A stretch of 53,326 nt of DNA from Oligoflexia bacterium. Its GTDB lineage: Bacteria; Bdellovibrionota; UBA1018. This document shows positions 9,414-18,374 of this stretch, piece by piece (the stretch's first letter is position 1; the number at the start of each line of letters is the position of its first letter). Both the position numbers and the translations under genes were made by a program. Under the pieces are notes generated by a model that searched no databases, was not told the DNA's origin, and saw nothing but the letters and a program-made list of their open reading frames with translations. The DNA is taken from NCBI GenBank assembly GCA_903895855.1, contig CAITVN010000026.1:1-53326 (forward strand), in the 5' to 3' direction.

Positions 9414-9448
9414 GAAAAAGCCAGGATAACTTGCGTTACCCTGGCTTA
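9414..9448 (-). terminator. Rho-independent terminator of the DsbA-like gene
   Basis: Hairpin with arms AAGCCAGG and CCTGGCTT, an A-C mismatch, then TAAC/GTTA closing a TTGC loop (about 9418-9446). On the minus strand it is followed by a run of five T. It sits 60-100 bases beyond the stop of the DsbA-like gene. Confidence 0.8.
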
Positions 9449-9510
9449 GTCAAAAAACTACCACCCCTGAGGTTCACTCAGAGCCGTGTGGAGTGTGATT
9501 TCTTAGAAGT

Positions 9511-10596
9511 CTACTTAGCGCCCAATTCTTCGTCAATAATTTCGCTAAATGACTCGATCGGAAGAGCGCCACTCACTAGCTGGCCGTTGACGAAGAAAGT
9601 TGGAGTCGAACGAACTCCAATTTTTTCACCTTGGTCTTGGTCGCCTTGAACGTGGTCTTTGAATTTCTTAGCTTCAAAGCATTCTTTGAATTTTGCAACA
9701 TCGGCTCCGACGTCTTTTGCAAATTTCTCAAGACTTGCGGGGTCTAGCTTGTCTTGGTTTTTGAAGAGAATGTCGTGATATTTCCAAAATTTGTCGGTGC
9801 TTTGCTCGTTGATGCACATTGAAGCCTCTGAGGCTGGCTTAGCATCTTTGTGCATTGGTAAAGGGAAGTGCTTAAACGCCATGACCACTTTACTGCCGTA
9901 CTTCTTTTGCACTTCATGCACGGTTTCGGCGGCTCTACCGCAAAACGGACATTGAAAGTCAGAAAATACAATGATTTTAACGGGGGCATCTGCTTTACCG
10001 AGTAGCGGGCCTTTACCGAGTTCAACTTTGACCTGCATTTTCGGCTTTGCAAAATAGACTTCAACTGGGCTCGATTTCGTCAATTTTGAGATATACGCTT
10101 GAACCAAGTCTTGCTTCTTTTGGGTCTGCAAGTAGGTGTTGATTCTCTCTTTGATCTGAGGGTTCAATTGACTCTCAGGAATGCGCTTTTCTTTGACGAA
10201 TTTCTTGAATTCAGCATCGCCAATCTTGATTTCGCCTTTTACGACGTTTTTGTTGATGTACTCTTCAACGCTCAAATTGGCTTTCTTCGCGTCTGCACCG
10301 ATCAAACGATCGACCAAGAGTTTATTCAAGCGATCCATTTTAAGTTCATATTCGCGTTTTTTCAGATCGTGAAAATCTAACTTGTCTTCGCCAATCAATT
10401 CTTCTTCGGTAACGTCGACGCCGTTAATTTTTGCAACGATGCCGGCTTTCGGAGCATCTTTCACGATAAAGTTAGGCTTGGCGCTCGCTTTTTTATCGCT
10501 ACAAGCGACACCGATGGTAACGGCGGCAATTAAGATGCCTCCGAGCCATGCGCTGACTTTAAGACTTTTTTTCTGTTCTTGATTCTGTTTTTGCAC
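9511..10596 (-). CDS. DsbA-like thioredoxin-fold lipoprotein with SurA-like N-terminal region
   Basis: 361-residue predicted lipoprotein that should act outside the cytoplasmic membrane on thiols. The N-terminus has a hydrophobic segment ending GVAC, with Cys32 as the likely lipidation site. Residues about 50-165 (AKINGVDVTEEEL and following helices) resemble the helical SurA/PpiD-type chaperone N-domain. Residues about 190-361 form a DsbA/DsbG-type thioredoxin domain: FSDFQCPFCGR gives the CxxC active site at 216-219, and RSTPTFFVNG supplies the cis-proline. The start is GTG 10596 with GGGAGA about nine bases upstream. It follows the 90-residue membrane protein by 48 bases and ends in a terminator, so it is probably the last gene of the kdsD unit. 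Whether it oxidises, reduces or isomerises disulfides cannot be told from sequence. Confidence 0.9.
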   Translation of the reverse strand: MQKQNQEQKKSLKVSAWLGGILIAAVTIGVACSDKKASAKPNFIVKDAPKAGIVAKINGVDVTEEELIGEDKLDFHDLKKREYELKMDRLNKLLVDRLIGADAKKANLSVEEYINKNVVKGEIKIGDAEFKKFVKEKRIPESQLNPQIKERINTYLQTQKKQDLVQAYISKLTKSSPVEVYFAKPKMQVKVELGKGPLLGKADAPVKIIVFSDFQCPFCGRAAETVHEVQKKYGSKVVMAFKHFPLPMHKDAKPASEASMCINEQSTDKFWKYHDILFKNQDKLDPASLEKFAKDVGADVAKFKECFEAKKFKDHVQGDQDQGEKIGVRSTPTFFVNGQLVSGALPIESFSEIIDEELGAK

Positions 10597-10644
10597 TTGA
10601 AGTGTCTCCCTTTCGTTAACTGTTAAAACTTTCTAAATTGATCA

Positions 10645-10917
10645 TCATGGTAAGCTAGCCCGACATTGGTTGCAATGCCAAACTCTTAGCTTTGCTAGCA
10701 TTCTTGCTTTCACTAAAAAGTAACCGACGAGGATCTGGCCGCCGGTCCAAGTGTATATTAGCCACTTGGGTAGGTTCAATCCACGATTGGTTGCGATTAA
10801 GAAAACAACAAAGCTCGCTCCAAAGACAACCTGTAGAGTAACAGGTTGCTTGTGTTTTGCTTTAGACACAAGCTCAAATCCGCATTGAGGGCAGGTCTGT
10901 GGTTCATTTAATTTCAT
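10645..10917 (-). CDS. Small membrane protein with split zinc-ribbon cysteines
   Basis: 90-residue protein of unknown function. A CPQCG knuckle lies near the N-terminus and a CNQC knuckle near the C-terminus, with two hydrophobic segments between them (VTLQVVFGASFVVFLIAT and LIYTWTGGQILVGYFLV). Such a hairpin would put both cysteine pairs on the same side of the membrane, where they could bind one metal ion together. Zinc binding is inferred from the CxxC pairs only. It lies 30 bases after kdsD and 48 bases before the DsbA-like gene on the same strand, consistent with an operon. Confidence 0.7.
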   Translation of the reverse strand: MKLNEPQTCPQCGFELVSKAKHKQPVTLQVVFGASFVVFLIATNRGLNLPKWLIYTWTGGQILVGYFLVKARMLAKLRVWHCNQCRASLP

Positions 10918-10947
10918 CTTAATCTCGTTTTAACCATGCCACTCATT

Positions 10948-12003
10948 TTACAGGCTTTGCACAAGATCGTGAAGGCGAACCAGCCCGAGAATGCGGTTTT
11001 GGTCGTCTACAACGGGTAAGACGGCGATTTGAGAAGGCCTATTTTCCATCAAGTTGAGAGCTTCTTGCGCGAAACTGTTTGAGCTAATGGTCGATGGGTT
11101 TTTGGTCATGATTTCGTTTGCAGTGAAATCAAAAAACCGATTCTTGTGTTTGAGCGCGCGCCTAACGTCGCCATCGGTGATGATTCCGGCGAGCGTGCCA
11201 TCGCTGGATACCAACACGGCCCCGAGTTTTTTCTTGGTGAGTTTTTCTAGAATTTCTTCGGTCGAGGCTTCGGGTGTGCATAGGGCAAGCGCTTCACCCG
11301 AGTGCATGATGTCGGCAACTTTCAGATTCAATCGCTTACCCAGTGAGCCACCGGGGTGATTCAGCGCAAAGGCAGATTCGTCAAAGCCCCTCACTTGCAT
11401 GAGCGTGACCGCTAAGGCATCACCTAGAGCGAGGGCCAGAGTCGTTGAGGTAGTGGGAGCTAATTGAAGTGGGCACGCTTCTTCGGTGACTGAAGTGTCG
11501 AGCCAGACGTCGGCCGCAGTCGCCAGTTTTGACTGCGAGTTTGAGGTGAGGGCGATGACTTTGATGCCTCGGTTTTTAAATGACGGAAGCAAGCGAATGA
11601 GTTCGTCGGTATTACCGGTTTGGCTAAGGGCAATGACGACGTCTTCTCGAGCCAGTACACCGATATCGCCGTGAAGGCCCTCGGTAGGGTGAAGAAAAAT
11701 GGCTAGGCTGCCTGTGCTAGATAGCGTGGCCGCCACTTTTTGGGCGATTTTTCCGGATTTACCAACGCCCGATAAAATGATTTTATTTCCTGAGTTCAGG
11801 GTTTGATTGAGCAGTTCAATCGCACGTTCGAGTGATTGCTGGTGGGTAGAATTCGAAAATCTCTGTGCGCATAAGAGCAGATTATTGCCTTGAAGGTTGA
11901 GAACTCGCCTGACTTCGGAGCACCACTGATTCTTGGGTAGACCGGTTTTTTTTTGAGTGGAGTTCTGGGGCATTCTTAACTTTCTACCCTCCTCATTTGA
12001 CAA
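10948..12003 (-). CDS. kdsD: D-arabinose 5-phosphate isomerase (KpsF/GutQ/KdsD family)
   Basis: Interconverts ribulose 5-phosphate and arabinose 5-phosphate, the first step to Kdo for lipopolysaccharide. The 351-residue product has a SIS sugar-isomerase domain (SGVGKSGKIAQKVAATLSST, LSQTGNTDELI, and LAPTTSTTLALALGDALA) followed by ALNHPGGSLGKRL and two CBS domains to the end. This is the standard KdsD layout. The N-terminus is about 20 residues longer than usual: ATG 12003 is followed by another ATG at codon 11. A run of nine A (plus strand nine T at 11946-11954) falls in codons 17-19. The gene is divergent from the lipoprotein at 12044 with 40 bases between. Its presence implies the cell makes Kdo-containing lipopolysaccharide. 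Confidence 0.93.
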   Translation of the reverse strand: MSNEEGRKLRMPQNSTQKKTGLPKNQWCSEVRRVLNLQGNNLLLCAQRFSNSTHQQSLERAIELLNQTLNSGNKIILSGVGKSGKIAQKVAATLSSTGSLAIFLHPTEGLHGDIGVLAREDVVIALSQTGNTDELIRLLPSFKNRGIKVIALTSNSQSKLATAADVWLDTSVTEEACPLQLAPTTSTTLALALGDALAVTLMQVRGFDESAFALNHPGGSLGKRLNLKVADIMHSGEALALCTPEASTEEILEKLTKKKLGAVLVSSDGTLAGIITDGDVRRALKHKNRFFDFTANEIMTKNPSTISSNSFAQEALNLMENRPSQIAVLPVVDDQNRILGLVRLHDLVQSL

Positions 12004-12043
12004 AGATCAATGAGTTTTTCATAGTAGAGGTGGGGTATTGACT

Positions 12044-12598
12044 GTGAAATGGGTAAATCGATTTCTCGTATCTGCCGTCACGCTGGTTTGTGTTTGTTTT
12101 TTTGCCTATGTGGCTACCGGCTGTATGAGTGCCTATCGGCAGTCAGTGGGAGCCAGCACTGAACAGGCATTTTCAAAAGTGTTCTTGACTGACTACAATA
12201 CCGCCTGGCAGGCGGTGATCGACTCGTTAAAATCGACCCGACAAGATGTCACCAATCGTGAGGGCGGGTTTATTCAAACCCGCTGGATGGACAACACGAG
12301 TGAAAAGAATTTTGTCGATTCATTTGGGGGGCAAGATGCCTACCTAAAAGCTCAATACCGAGTTAAAGTTGCCGTGATGAAAGGTTTTTACAACGGCCGC
12401 GGTTCAATCAAAGTGAACGTTCAAAAAGAACAGGTCATTCAAAAAGACGTACTTGAGGGGTGGAAGCCGGTTGAGACCGATGGCATTGACGAGAACACCC
12501 TGTTGTACCGCATTGGTCGAATCATTCTCATTCGAATGAAGCTCGCTCAATTAGAAGAACAAAAAGCCAAAAAGGCTGTTGATCAGGCGACGTTTTAA
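12044..12598 (+). CDS. Putative lipoprotein, possibly BamC-like fold
   Basis: Exported protein of about 184 residues. The start chosen is GTG 12044, which has GAGGTGGGG at a normal distance; the TTG six bases earlier is too close to it. A hydrophobic segment ends VATGC, giving lipidation at Cys27. The mature part begins with a Ser/Ala/Gln linker. It then has a helix-strand pattern ([36 protein letters not shown]) like the small alpha/beta domains of BamC and related outer-membrane lipoproteins. That resemblance is by eye. The end is Lys/Gln/Ala-rich. The following chemotaxis gene starts 163 bases after the stop if its own best start is used. Confidence 0.75.
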   Translation: MKWVNRFLVSAVTLVCVCFFAYVATGCMSAYRQSVGASTEQAFSKVFLTDYNTAWQAVIDSLKSTRQDVTNREGGFIQTRWMDNTSEKNFVDSFGGQDAYLKAQYRVKVAVMKGFYNGRGSIKVNVQKEQVIQKDVLEGWKPVETDGIDENTLLYRIGRIILIRMKLAQLEEQKAKKAVDQATF

Positions 12599-12761
12599 GA
12601 TCAAAGTCATACAAAGTCGAAACAAGAGTACATTAAAAGGCACCATTGGGACTTTTCAGCTCAATCTCGGTCTATTTTTTTCTCAGAGCGTTAAAGTTTT
12701 GGTTTCGTCATCCGATACGCAGACGTCAGTTCAACCATTTCATCGAACGAGGGCAACGCGT

Positions 12762-14723
12762 GTGCTAAAAACTTGGTCATTATTTCAAAAATTGGTTCTG
12801 TCTAACGTACTGTATTCGATTCCTGTGCTGGCGCTGATCTACATGATGGTGCAGGCCCAAGACGTCAACATTGACTTTGCTTATCAAGAAGAAAAAGGAA
12901 ACGAGCTTCAGCGCCCGATTGAAACCCTTCTCAAACCGTTATTGCAATACCGAATGGACCTCTCGTTAGACGAGAAAAAGCCCGTACCCGCTGAAATCGC
13001 GTCGGCGATCGAAGGGTTGAAACCCTCGATGAAAAAACTAGCGGGCGACCTGCAGTTTACTGACGAAGAGCTAAAAAAGCGCAATCGCTCGGGATCGCGT
13101 CTCGAAGACTTTGAGAAGCGTTGGTTAGAGTTTGCAAAAGCCGGCGAGTCGAAAGGGGCATCTGAGAAAGTGAACGGATTCATTACCGACGTGCGTACGA
13201 TGATCACTCACACCGGTGATACCTCTTTCTTGATTCTTGATCCTGACCTTGACAGTTATTATTTGATGGATGTCACTCTGGTGGCGTTGCCTCAGGTTCA
13301 AGATCGAATTTCAGAAGTGTTGGCTTTCTTGTCTAGTCATCGAAAAAGCTTCAGCGGCGAAGACAAAATTCAAGCAGCAGTCTATGCAGCACTCTTGAAA
13401 CAATCTGACTTAGATCGAATTACAGGAGATCTGCAAACAGCTCTCAATGAAGATCCTAATTTCTATGGGGTCTCACCAACCTTAAAAGAAAAACTTTCGC
13501 CCGAGATCGCGAAGCTTCAAGCAAAACTCGAATTATTCATCGACGATTTGACTAAATTATCTGCGGGCAAGTCACCACGGCCGTACACCGAAGTAGCGAA
13601 GGCCGCCACTGAAGCGTTTGAATTGAGTTTTGGTTCTTGGATAGTAGCGGTTAACGAGCTTGATGCGCTTCTCGCTAAGCGTACCTCGGTGTTGAATGCT
13701 CAGAAGGTAAAATCACTGGTGATTGCGTTAGCAGCGCTCTTATTGGCCGTCGCGATCTTGGGTTGGATCTCGTCGAGCTTTAACCGAAATATGAAAACAG
13801 TGATCGACCGACTCAGGTCGGCGGTTTCAAGAACTCAGACGTCAGGTTCTGAACTGGTGACTTTGTCGGCCGATTTGTCGAGTTGTTCAGATGAGCAGGC
13901 GTCGGCTCTACAACAAACCTCTGCGGCGATCGAAGAAATCAATTCAATGGTACAATCTACGGTCAGTAATACTGAGGTTGCCCGAGATACCGCCCATAAA
14001 AGTCACGAATCTGCAAATAGTGGAAAACAAGCGGTTGACCATTTGTTGACAGCGATTGGTGAAATTTCGAATTCAAATCAACTGGTTTTAGATCAAGTAG
14101 AAACCAGTCGAAAAGAAATGTTAGAGATCACCAAAATTATCGGTGAAATTGGCGGAAAAACGCGCGTGATCAACGATATCGTTTTTCAAACCAAACTCTT
14201 GTCTTTTAATGCTTCAGTAGAAGCTGCTCGCGCTGGCGAAGCCGGTAAGGGGTTTGCCGTCGTCGCTGAAGAAGTCGGAAACCTCGCGCAAATGAGTGGC
14301 AATGCCTCAAAAGAAATCGCCTCGATGCTCGATTCGAGTGTCACTCGAGTGAAAACCATTTCGAGCGAAACTGACACCAAAGTCTCTAGCTTATCAGAGC
14401 TCAGTCGCAAGAACCTGAATCAAGGAGCCGATCTAGCCGAAGAGTGCAATACCGCGATCAAGCAAATTCTTGAGCGCATTCAAGATGTCTTAGACAATGC
14501 GGATAGAATTCAAACTGCCGCCGGTGAGCAAGCAAAAGGAATTCAAGAAGTCACTTCAGCCATTCATAAACTGGATACCATTGCTCAAAAGAACATGGAC
14601 ATGTCTAAGAAAACATCGGTTCAGTCACAAGAAGTTGCTGAGCAAGCAAAAGACCTCGAGAGTGTGGTTCAGCTGGTTCAAGCTGAAGTACTAGGCGCTT
14701 CGCATGCCGATTTTAAACACTAA
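12762..14723 (+). CDS. Methyl-accepting chemotaxis protein
   Basis: Membrane chemoreceptor that relays a signal to CheA/CheW. The start chosen is GTG 12762 with GAGGG about eight bases upstream, giving 653 residues. The frame is open back to 12579, but that leader has no features. TM1 is at about residues 15-35 ([20 protein letters not shown]). A long helical periplasmic domain of about 280 residues follows, then TM2 at 317-338 ([18 protein letters not shown]). The cytoplasmic signalling part has the conserved hairpin tip [20 protein letters not shown] at about 485-505, flanked by long heptad arms with methylation-type Gln/Glu pairs. A normal HAMP domain is not obvious after TM2. No C-terminal CheR-binding pentapeptide is present. 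No other chemotaxis genes are nearby, so it is an orphan receptor. Confidence 0.92.
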   Translation: MLKTWSLFQKLVLSNVLYSIPVLALIYMMVQAQDVNIDFAYQEEKGNELQRPIETLLKPLLQYRMDLSLDEKKPVPAEIASAIEGLKPSMKKLAGDLQFTDEELKKRNRSGSRLEDFEKRWLEFAKAGESKGASEKVNGFITDVRTMITHTGDTSFLILDPDLDSYYLMDVTLVALPQVQDRISEVLAFLSSHRKSFSGEDKIQAAVYAALLKQSDLDRITGDLQTALNEDPNFYGVSPTLKEKLSPEIAKLQAKLELFIDDLTKLSAGKSPRPYTEVAKAATEAFELSFGSWIVAVNELDALLAKRTSVLNAQKVKSLVIALAALLLAVAILGWISSSFNRNMKTVIDRLRSAVSRTQTSGSELVTLSADLSSCSDEQASALQQTSAAIEEINSMVQSTVSNTEVARDTAHKSHESANSGKQAVDHLLTAIGEISNSNQLVLDQVETSRKEMLEITKIIGEIGGKTRVINDIVFQTKLLSFNASVEAARAGEAGKGFAVVAEEVGNLAQMSGNASKEIASMLDSSVTRVKTISSETDTKVSSLSELSRKNLNQGADLAEECNTAIKQILERIQDVLDNADRIQTAAGEQAKGIQEVTSAIHKLDTIAQKNMDMSKKTSVQSQEVAEQAKDLESVVQLVQAEVLGASHADFKH

Positions 14724-14734
14724 TTCTTTGCCGC

Positions 14735-16444
14735 TTACAGGTTGTAAAGTAAGCTAAGCGAAAGACTCGATTGGTTGTTTGAAGCCCCGATTTTCTTGTA
14801 AAAAGGCGACAAATTCGAAATATCGTATCGCCCTTCAACTCGGGTTTCTAAACCCTCGCTCAACTGAATGCCCGTGGTCAGGGTTGCCGACTTGATCGCT
14901 TGATCTAAACCTGTTGCGAAAATATAGCCATGAATGTCTCTAAAAAACTCAACTCGCGGGCTGAGGTACCACTGGGGGCCCACCTGCCATTTTGCGGCTA
15001 ACGTAGTTCCAAACCATTTCGCAGTGGCACCTGAAAGAGCGACTGATCCGCCTTCTTGGCCGTAGGCTGCTTCGTAACCCAATGACAGCTTTTCGCCTAA
15101 CACGAGGGTAGCGTTGAGTTCATGCACCTGCTTGTAGTCGGTGCTGTTTGCCGCTTTTTCTGGGCCGCCGATGAAATTGTAGAGAATCCCGACAGAAGAC
15201 GATGGGGTCCACTTGACTTGAGCACCCACAGTAACGGGGTCGTTCAGGTCATACAAAGTATTCCAGCCGTTGTAGAAATAAGTGCCAACGGTGAGGCGAT
15301 CGGCCAAAATCGGGTAAGCGATGTGAACCCCTGTGTGCCAAACCGGAATCGCGTAAGAATAGGTGAGCGAGCGCGAGTAATTCCAATTGTCTTTCGCTTT
15401 GATCACTTCGAGGCCAACGTGGGTGGGCATTTTACCGACTTCAATGAGTAATCCTGGGGCTCCATCAGGCGAATAGCTCACCATCGCTTGGCCGATGTGT
15501 TTTGAAACTTCATCGACAACATAACCACTTGAAGTTGCCGTGCCTGCATTGAGGTCGGCCATGTTTCCGAAGTCAAGATCGGCCAAGAACGTCACTTCTT
15601 TTCTCACATGCTTCAATTCAAACTCAACGAGATTAATTTCAAACTGGCGGTGAAACTCATCGTAAAAACGGTAAGTGTTTTGCGCTGGGCGAAGGGCAGC
15701 AGCATCGACTGACAAGTTTGAAAGACCAACGGGTGCTACCGGTTGGCCAAAGTTGTAAAGGTAATAGGCGTCAAAAAAAGCATTAAGCGACCAGCCTTTT
15801 TGTGGTTCGGGTGCTGCAGCCGCAGGAGTGGCAGGTGAGCTCGTGGCCGCGGCAGGTGTGGCCACTTCAGGTGCCGGAAGTTTTAAAGGAATACCGGCCG
15901 GTTCGCGACTGATTTTTTCGGCCGCAGCGGGAGCTGGCGGCACGGGTGCGGCTACCACTTGAGTCACTTCAGTTTTTGGTACTTCTGCTTTTGCCGCAGG
16001 GGCGGGAACGACAGTGGGAGGTGTGGGCGCCGGCGGTGTGATCGATGGTTTGACTTCAGCGCGAGCAACCGAAGGAGTACTCACATCACGAATTCGACTC
16101 TTTGTGCTGATTGAACCAATTTTCCAGGCTTCTCCGCCCCAGTTGTCGGTATTTGAACTTTTTTCTAATTTGATTGTGTAGAGATTTTTTTCTCCGCGAA
16201 AAATGAATTTCGGTTGGTCACCTGAACACGTTTTTTCTGGGGCTCCGATGCCTTTGTCGTTACAGCCCGAGGCGTCGAGAGTGATGCTGAGGTTCTCGCA
16301 TTTTCCTTCACCCGACAGAGTGGCTTTCGCGCAACCGGCGAATGCGTTGTTCGGTACAAAGGTGAGTGCCGCTATTGCTGATAATCCACTGCTCAAAATG
16401 GCGAACAAAAATTTTGGTGCTAGTTTTGTTATTGGATTGGGCAT
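14735..16444 (-). CDS. Porin-like outer-membrane beta-barrel with Cys-containing N-terminal domain
   Basis: 569-residue predicted outer-membrane protein. A signal peptide of about 36 residues ends in FAGC. Residues about 37-110 contain four cysteines (CAKATLSGEGKC, DASGCNDKG, KTCSGDQ) and look like a small disulfide-bonded beta domain. Residues about 125-215 are a Pro/Ala/Val linker resembling a periplasmic spacer. The remainder alternates strands rich in Tyr, Trp and Gly (GVLYNFIGGPE, LSLGYEAAYGQ) and ends LSLSLLYNL, as in barrels of the OmpL/Bbp2 porin group. Transport is inferred. It is the last gene of a five-gene minus-strand cluster and its stop faces the chemotaxis gene stop at 11 bases. 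Confidence 0.85.
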   Translation of the reverse strand: MPNPITKLAPKFLFAILSSGLSAIAALTFVPNNAFAGCAKATLSGEGKCENLSITLDASGCNDKGIGAPEKTCSGDQPKFIFRGEKNLYTIKLEKSSNTDNWGGEAWKIGSISTKSRIRDVSTPSVARAEVKPSITPPAPTPPTVVPAPAAKAEVPKTEVTQVVAAPVPPAPAAAEKISREPAGIPLKLPAPEVATPAAATSSPATPAAAAPEPQKGWSLNAFFDAYYLYNFGQPVAPVGLSNLSVDAAALRPAQNTYRFYDEFHRQFEINLVEFELKHVRKEVTFLADLDFGNMADLNAGTATSSGYVVDEVSKHIGQAMVSYSPDGAPGLLIEVGKMPTHVGLEVIKAKDNWNYSRSLTYSYAIPVWHTGVHIAYPILADRLTVGTYFYNGWNTLYDLNDPVTVGAQVKWTPSSSVGILYNFIGGPEKAANSTDYKQVHELNATLVLGEKLSLGYEAAYGQEGGSVALSGATAKWFGTTLAAKWQVGPQWYLSPRVEFFRDIHGYIFATGLDQAIKSATLTTGIQLSEGLETRVEGRYDISNLSPFYKKIGASNNQSSLSLSLLYNL

Positions 16445-16497
16445 GGCTAGAACTCCTCACAGGTTACTTTCTATCGAAACTGATGAAAGTGGGTTTT

Positions 16498-17322
16498 CTA
16501 ATTTTTTGAAAAGCGATTGTCTAAATAATTGAACCAAGCGGCTGAGGTTGCAAGCGAATTCTGATGGCTACTCGAAGGCATGCGGTGCCGGGTGATTGAT
16601 TCTAACGTCGCGTGCAGATTTTTTTGAAGGGTTTCGTCATTCTTGTGCTTCAATAAAGGCTTTAATGCTCTGAGTATTTGATCTTCGTTTTGGCTGGTTC
16701 TCATTACGGGCAGCAACTGTAACGTTTTTTGCGGAATCCAAAAAGCTTTTCCGTTTTGATAATTTGAGGGGTCTTCAAGGGTTTTTAGCAAGAGCGACAA
16801 TGCATTTTGCGGTCGAGTCTGGCCGACTGTTTCAACTGCTTGAGCCCGAACCACTAAGGCGGGGTCGTTCATGAGACTCGTGGCGAGCTCACCAGCAGCC
16901 GGGGTGTTGAGCTCTTGTATCACTTTGAGCGCGGCATTTCGAATCATCCATGACGAGTCTTTTAAAAATGGCTTTAAATTTTCTAGCCGACTAAATAATC
17001 CGAGTTGATGGAGGCCAAAAACACCGATGTATCGGTAAGTGTCTTCTTGGTTCTGGCTTAAGCTGATCGAACGAAGCGCTTCGGTGAGGGCATCGGGTTC
17101 GGCCGCATATTTGGTTTTCCAGTCCTGAATTAAACTGCCGAAGTGGGCACTCGAGTGAGCTTTCATGTCGCGAAGCACTTCAAGCTCAATCGATTTTTGA
17201 TTGGCACCTGACCGCGTCGGTGGAATCGATGCCAGTGCCAAATGCGAAGAGTGGTCGCTCAAGATTAGGCCGGCGAATAACGCAAAAAATCCTAAGAGCG
17301 GGGTGATGAGTTTTGGTTTCAT
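16498..17322 (-). CDS. Exported HEAT-repeat protein
   Basis: 274-residue protein with an N-terminal signal sequence (LITPLLGFFALFAGLILS, then LALASIPP). The rest is paired helices of HEAT or PBS-lyase type: LKDSSWMIRNAALKVIQELN, MNDPALVVRAQAVETVGQ, then two or three weaker units. Such repeats make a curved binding surface; the partner is not known. It ends 53 bases before the porin-like gene and starts 41 bases after the coiled-coil membrane protein, so it probably shares their transcript. A role in assembly or anchoring of the neighbouring barrel is inference from position only. Confidence 0.8.
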   Translation of the reverse strand: MKPKLITPLLGFFALFAGLILSDHSSHLALASIPPTRSGANQKSIELEVLRDMKAHSSAHFGSLIQDWKTKYAAEPDALTEALRSISLSQNQEDTYRYIGVFGLHQLGLFSRLENLKPFLKDSSWMIRNAALKVIQELNTPAAGELATSLMNDPALVVRAQAVETVGQTRPQNALSLLLKTLEDPSNYQNGKAFWIPQKTLQLLPVMRTSQNEDQILRALKPLLKHKNDETLQKNLHATLESITRHRMPSSSHQNSLATSAAWFNYLDNRFSKN

Positions 17323-17363
17323 GAGTATCGGTCTTTCCTAACTACTGGGCCTATCTATTGGGC

Positions 17364-18332
17364 CTAGCTATTGAGCATTTTTTCAAATTCGGCGAGTAAG
17401 TCTTGGTCGGCGTCGGAGGTGGCAGGGGGAGGCGCTGCGGGTAGGGCCTCTGCGGCTGCTGCGGCGGCGGCCGGAGGAGTGGCAGTAGCACCTGAGGCTT
17501 CGGCCATGAGTTGTTCTAAGAAGGCTTGTTCTGCGGCCGCATCTTGAGTGCTTGGTGCCGCCGGTTCTGGTGTCGCTGCTGCAGCTGGCGTTTCGGGACT
17601 CAGCTCAGCGATGAGATCGGCAACCGGATCAGCAACTGGATTTGGCGCCGCCACCGCGGCGGGTGCTGCAGCTGCGACCGGCGCTGCCGTCGGCTGTGCG
17701 CTTGACATGCCTTCAAGTTGTGCTTTGAGTTTCGCATTTTCTTGCTGCAAGCGTTTTAGGTTCGCGAGGTCGTCTTCAATGATGCTGTATTCAGCAAGGC
17801 GAGCTTCAAGGGCGTCGATTTTGGCTTGTAGATCAGCGTTTCCGGCGCCATCGCCTCCGCCACCGTCGACTTTGGTTGTTTGGCTGATCACGAGCTCTTC
17901 AGAAAGTTTTTGTTTTTCAGTTTCGAGATCTTGCATCGCCTTGGCTTGTTCAACCATTTGCGTTTCTAGTAATAATATTTTTTGTTGAAGTGCCGGATCG
18001 GCGTTGACGGTGGGTAGGTTATTGCCGGCACCAGCATGGGCTGAACCGTGAGCCCCCATTTGTAATTTCGCTAAAAAGTCTGACGAAGGTTGTTCGCCCG
18101 CTGTGCGCAAGAGTCCAAACAGTTGTGAGCGCAACCCTTCGGCTTCGCCAATCAACTCGTTTAAGTAACCTTTCATTAACCCAGCAGGAATCACATTGCC
18201 GGCTGCACCGATTTTGCGTTTTTTCAAAATCCAATAGGCCGCGTAGACAGCGACAAGGCTGCTTAAGAAAAAGCCTTCGATCAACAAGGCTTCAGGAGTG
18301 AATTTAGAGAAAAGGTAGACCCACGAGTCCAT
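17364..18332 (-). CDS. Membrane-anchored coiled-coil protein with Ala/Pro-rich tail
   Basis: 322-residue protein with a membrane segment at about 15-36 (ALLIEGFFLSSLVAVYAAYWIL) followed by KKRK, which suggests an N-out, C-in single anchor. Residues about 100-210 are a coiled coil (LLLETQMVEQAKAMQDLETE, LEARLAEYSIIEDDLANLKR). The C-terminal third is low-complexity Ala/Pro/Glu, ending in an acidic helix (DADQDLLAEFEKMLNS). No known family was recognised; a scaffold or tethering role is inference. There is no ribosome binding site. A TGATACACT extended -10 element lies 8 bases before ATG 18332, so the gene may be transcribed without a leader from its own promoter in addition to read-through from the gene upstream. 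Confidence 0.75.
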   Translation of the reverse strand: MDSWVYLFSKFTPEALLIEGFFLSSLVAVYAAYWILKKRKIGAAGNVIPAGLMKGYLNELIGEAEGLRSQLFGLLRTAGEQPSSDFLAKLQMGAHGSAHAGAGNNLPTVNADPALQQKILLLETQMVEQAKAMQDLETEKQKLSEELVISQTTKVDGGGGDGAGNADLQAKIDALEARLAEYSIIEDDLANLKRLQQENAKLKAQLEGMSSAQPTAAPVAAAAPAAVAAPNPVADPVADLIAELSPETPAAAATPEPAAPSTQDAAAEQAFLEQLMAEASGATATPPAAAAAAAEALPAAPPPATSDADQDLLAEFEKMLNS

Positions 18333-18340
18333 CTATTGAA

Positions 18341-18349
18341 AGTGTATCA
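18341..18349 (-). promoter_or_regulatory. Extended -10 element giving a possibly leaderless transcript
   Basis: On the minus strand TGATACACT (plus 18341-18349) matches an extended -10. The start ATG at 18332 follows after exactly 8 bases, so transcription would begin at or next to the start codon. A clear -35 box is not visible, as is common with extended -10 promoters. Confidence 0.45.
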
Positions 18350-18374
18350 GAAAACTCAAAGTTCAAAAGAAATT

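Noticed and set aside
12579..12761. In-frame 61-codon extension of the chemotaxis protein
   Set aside because: It would place a basic, feature-free segment before TM1, overlaps the lipoprotein end, and GTG 12762 has a proper ribosome binding site.
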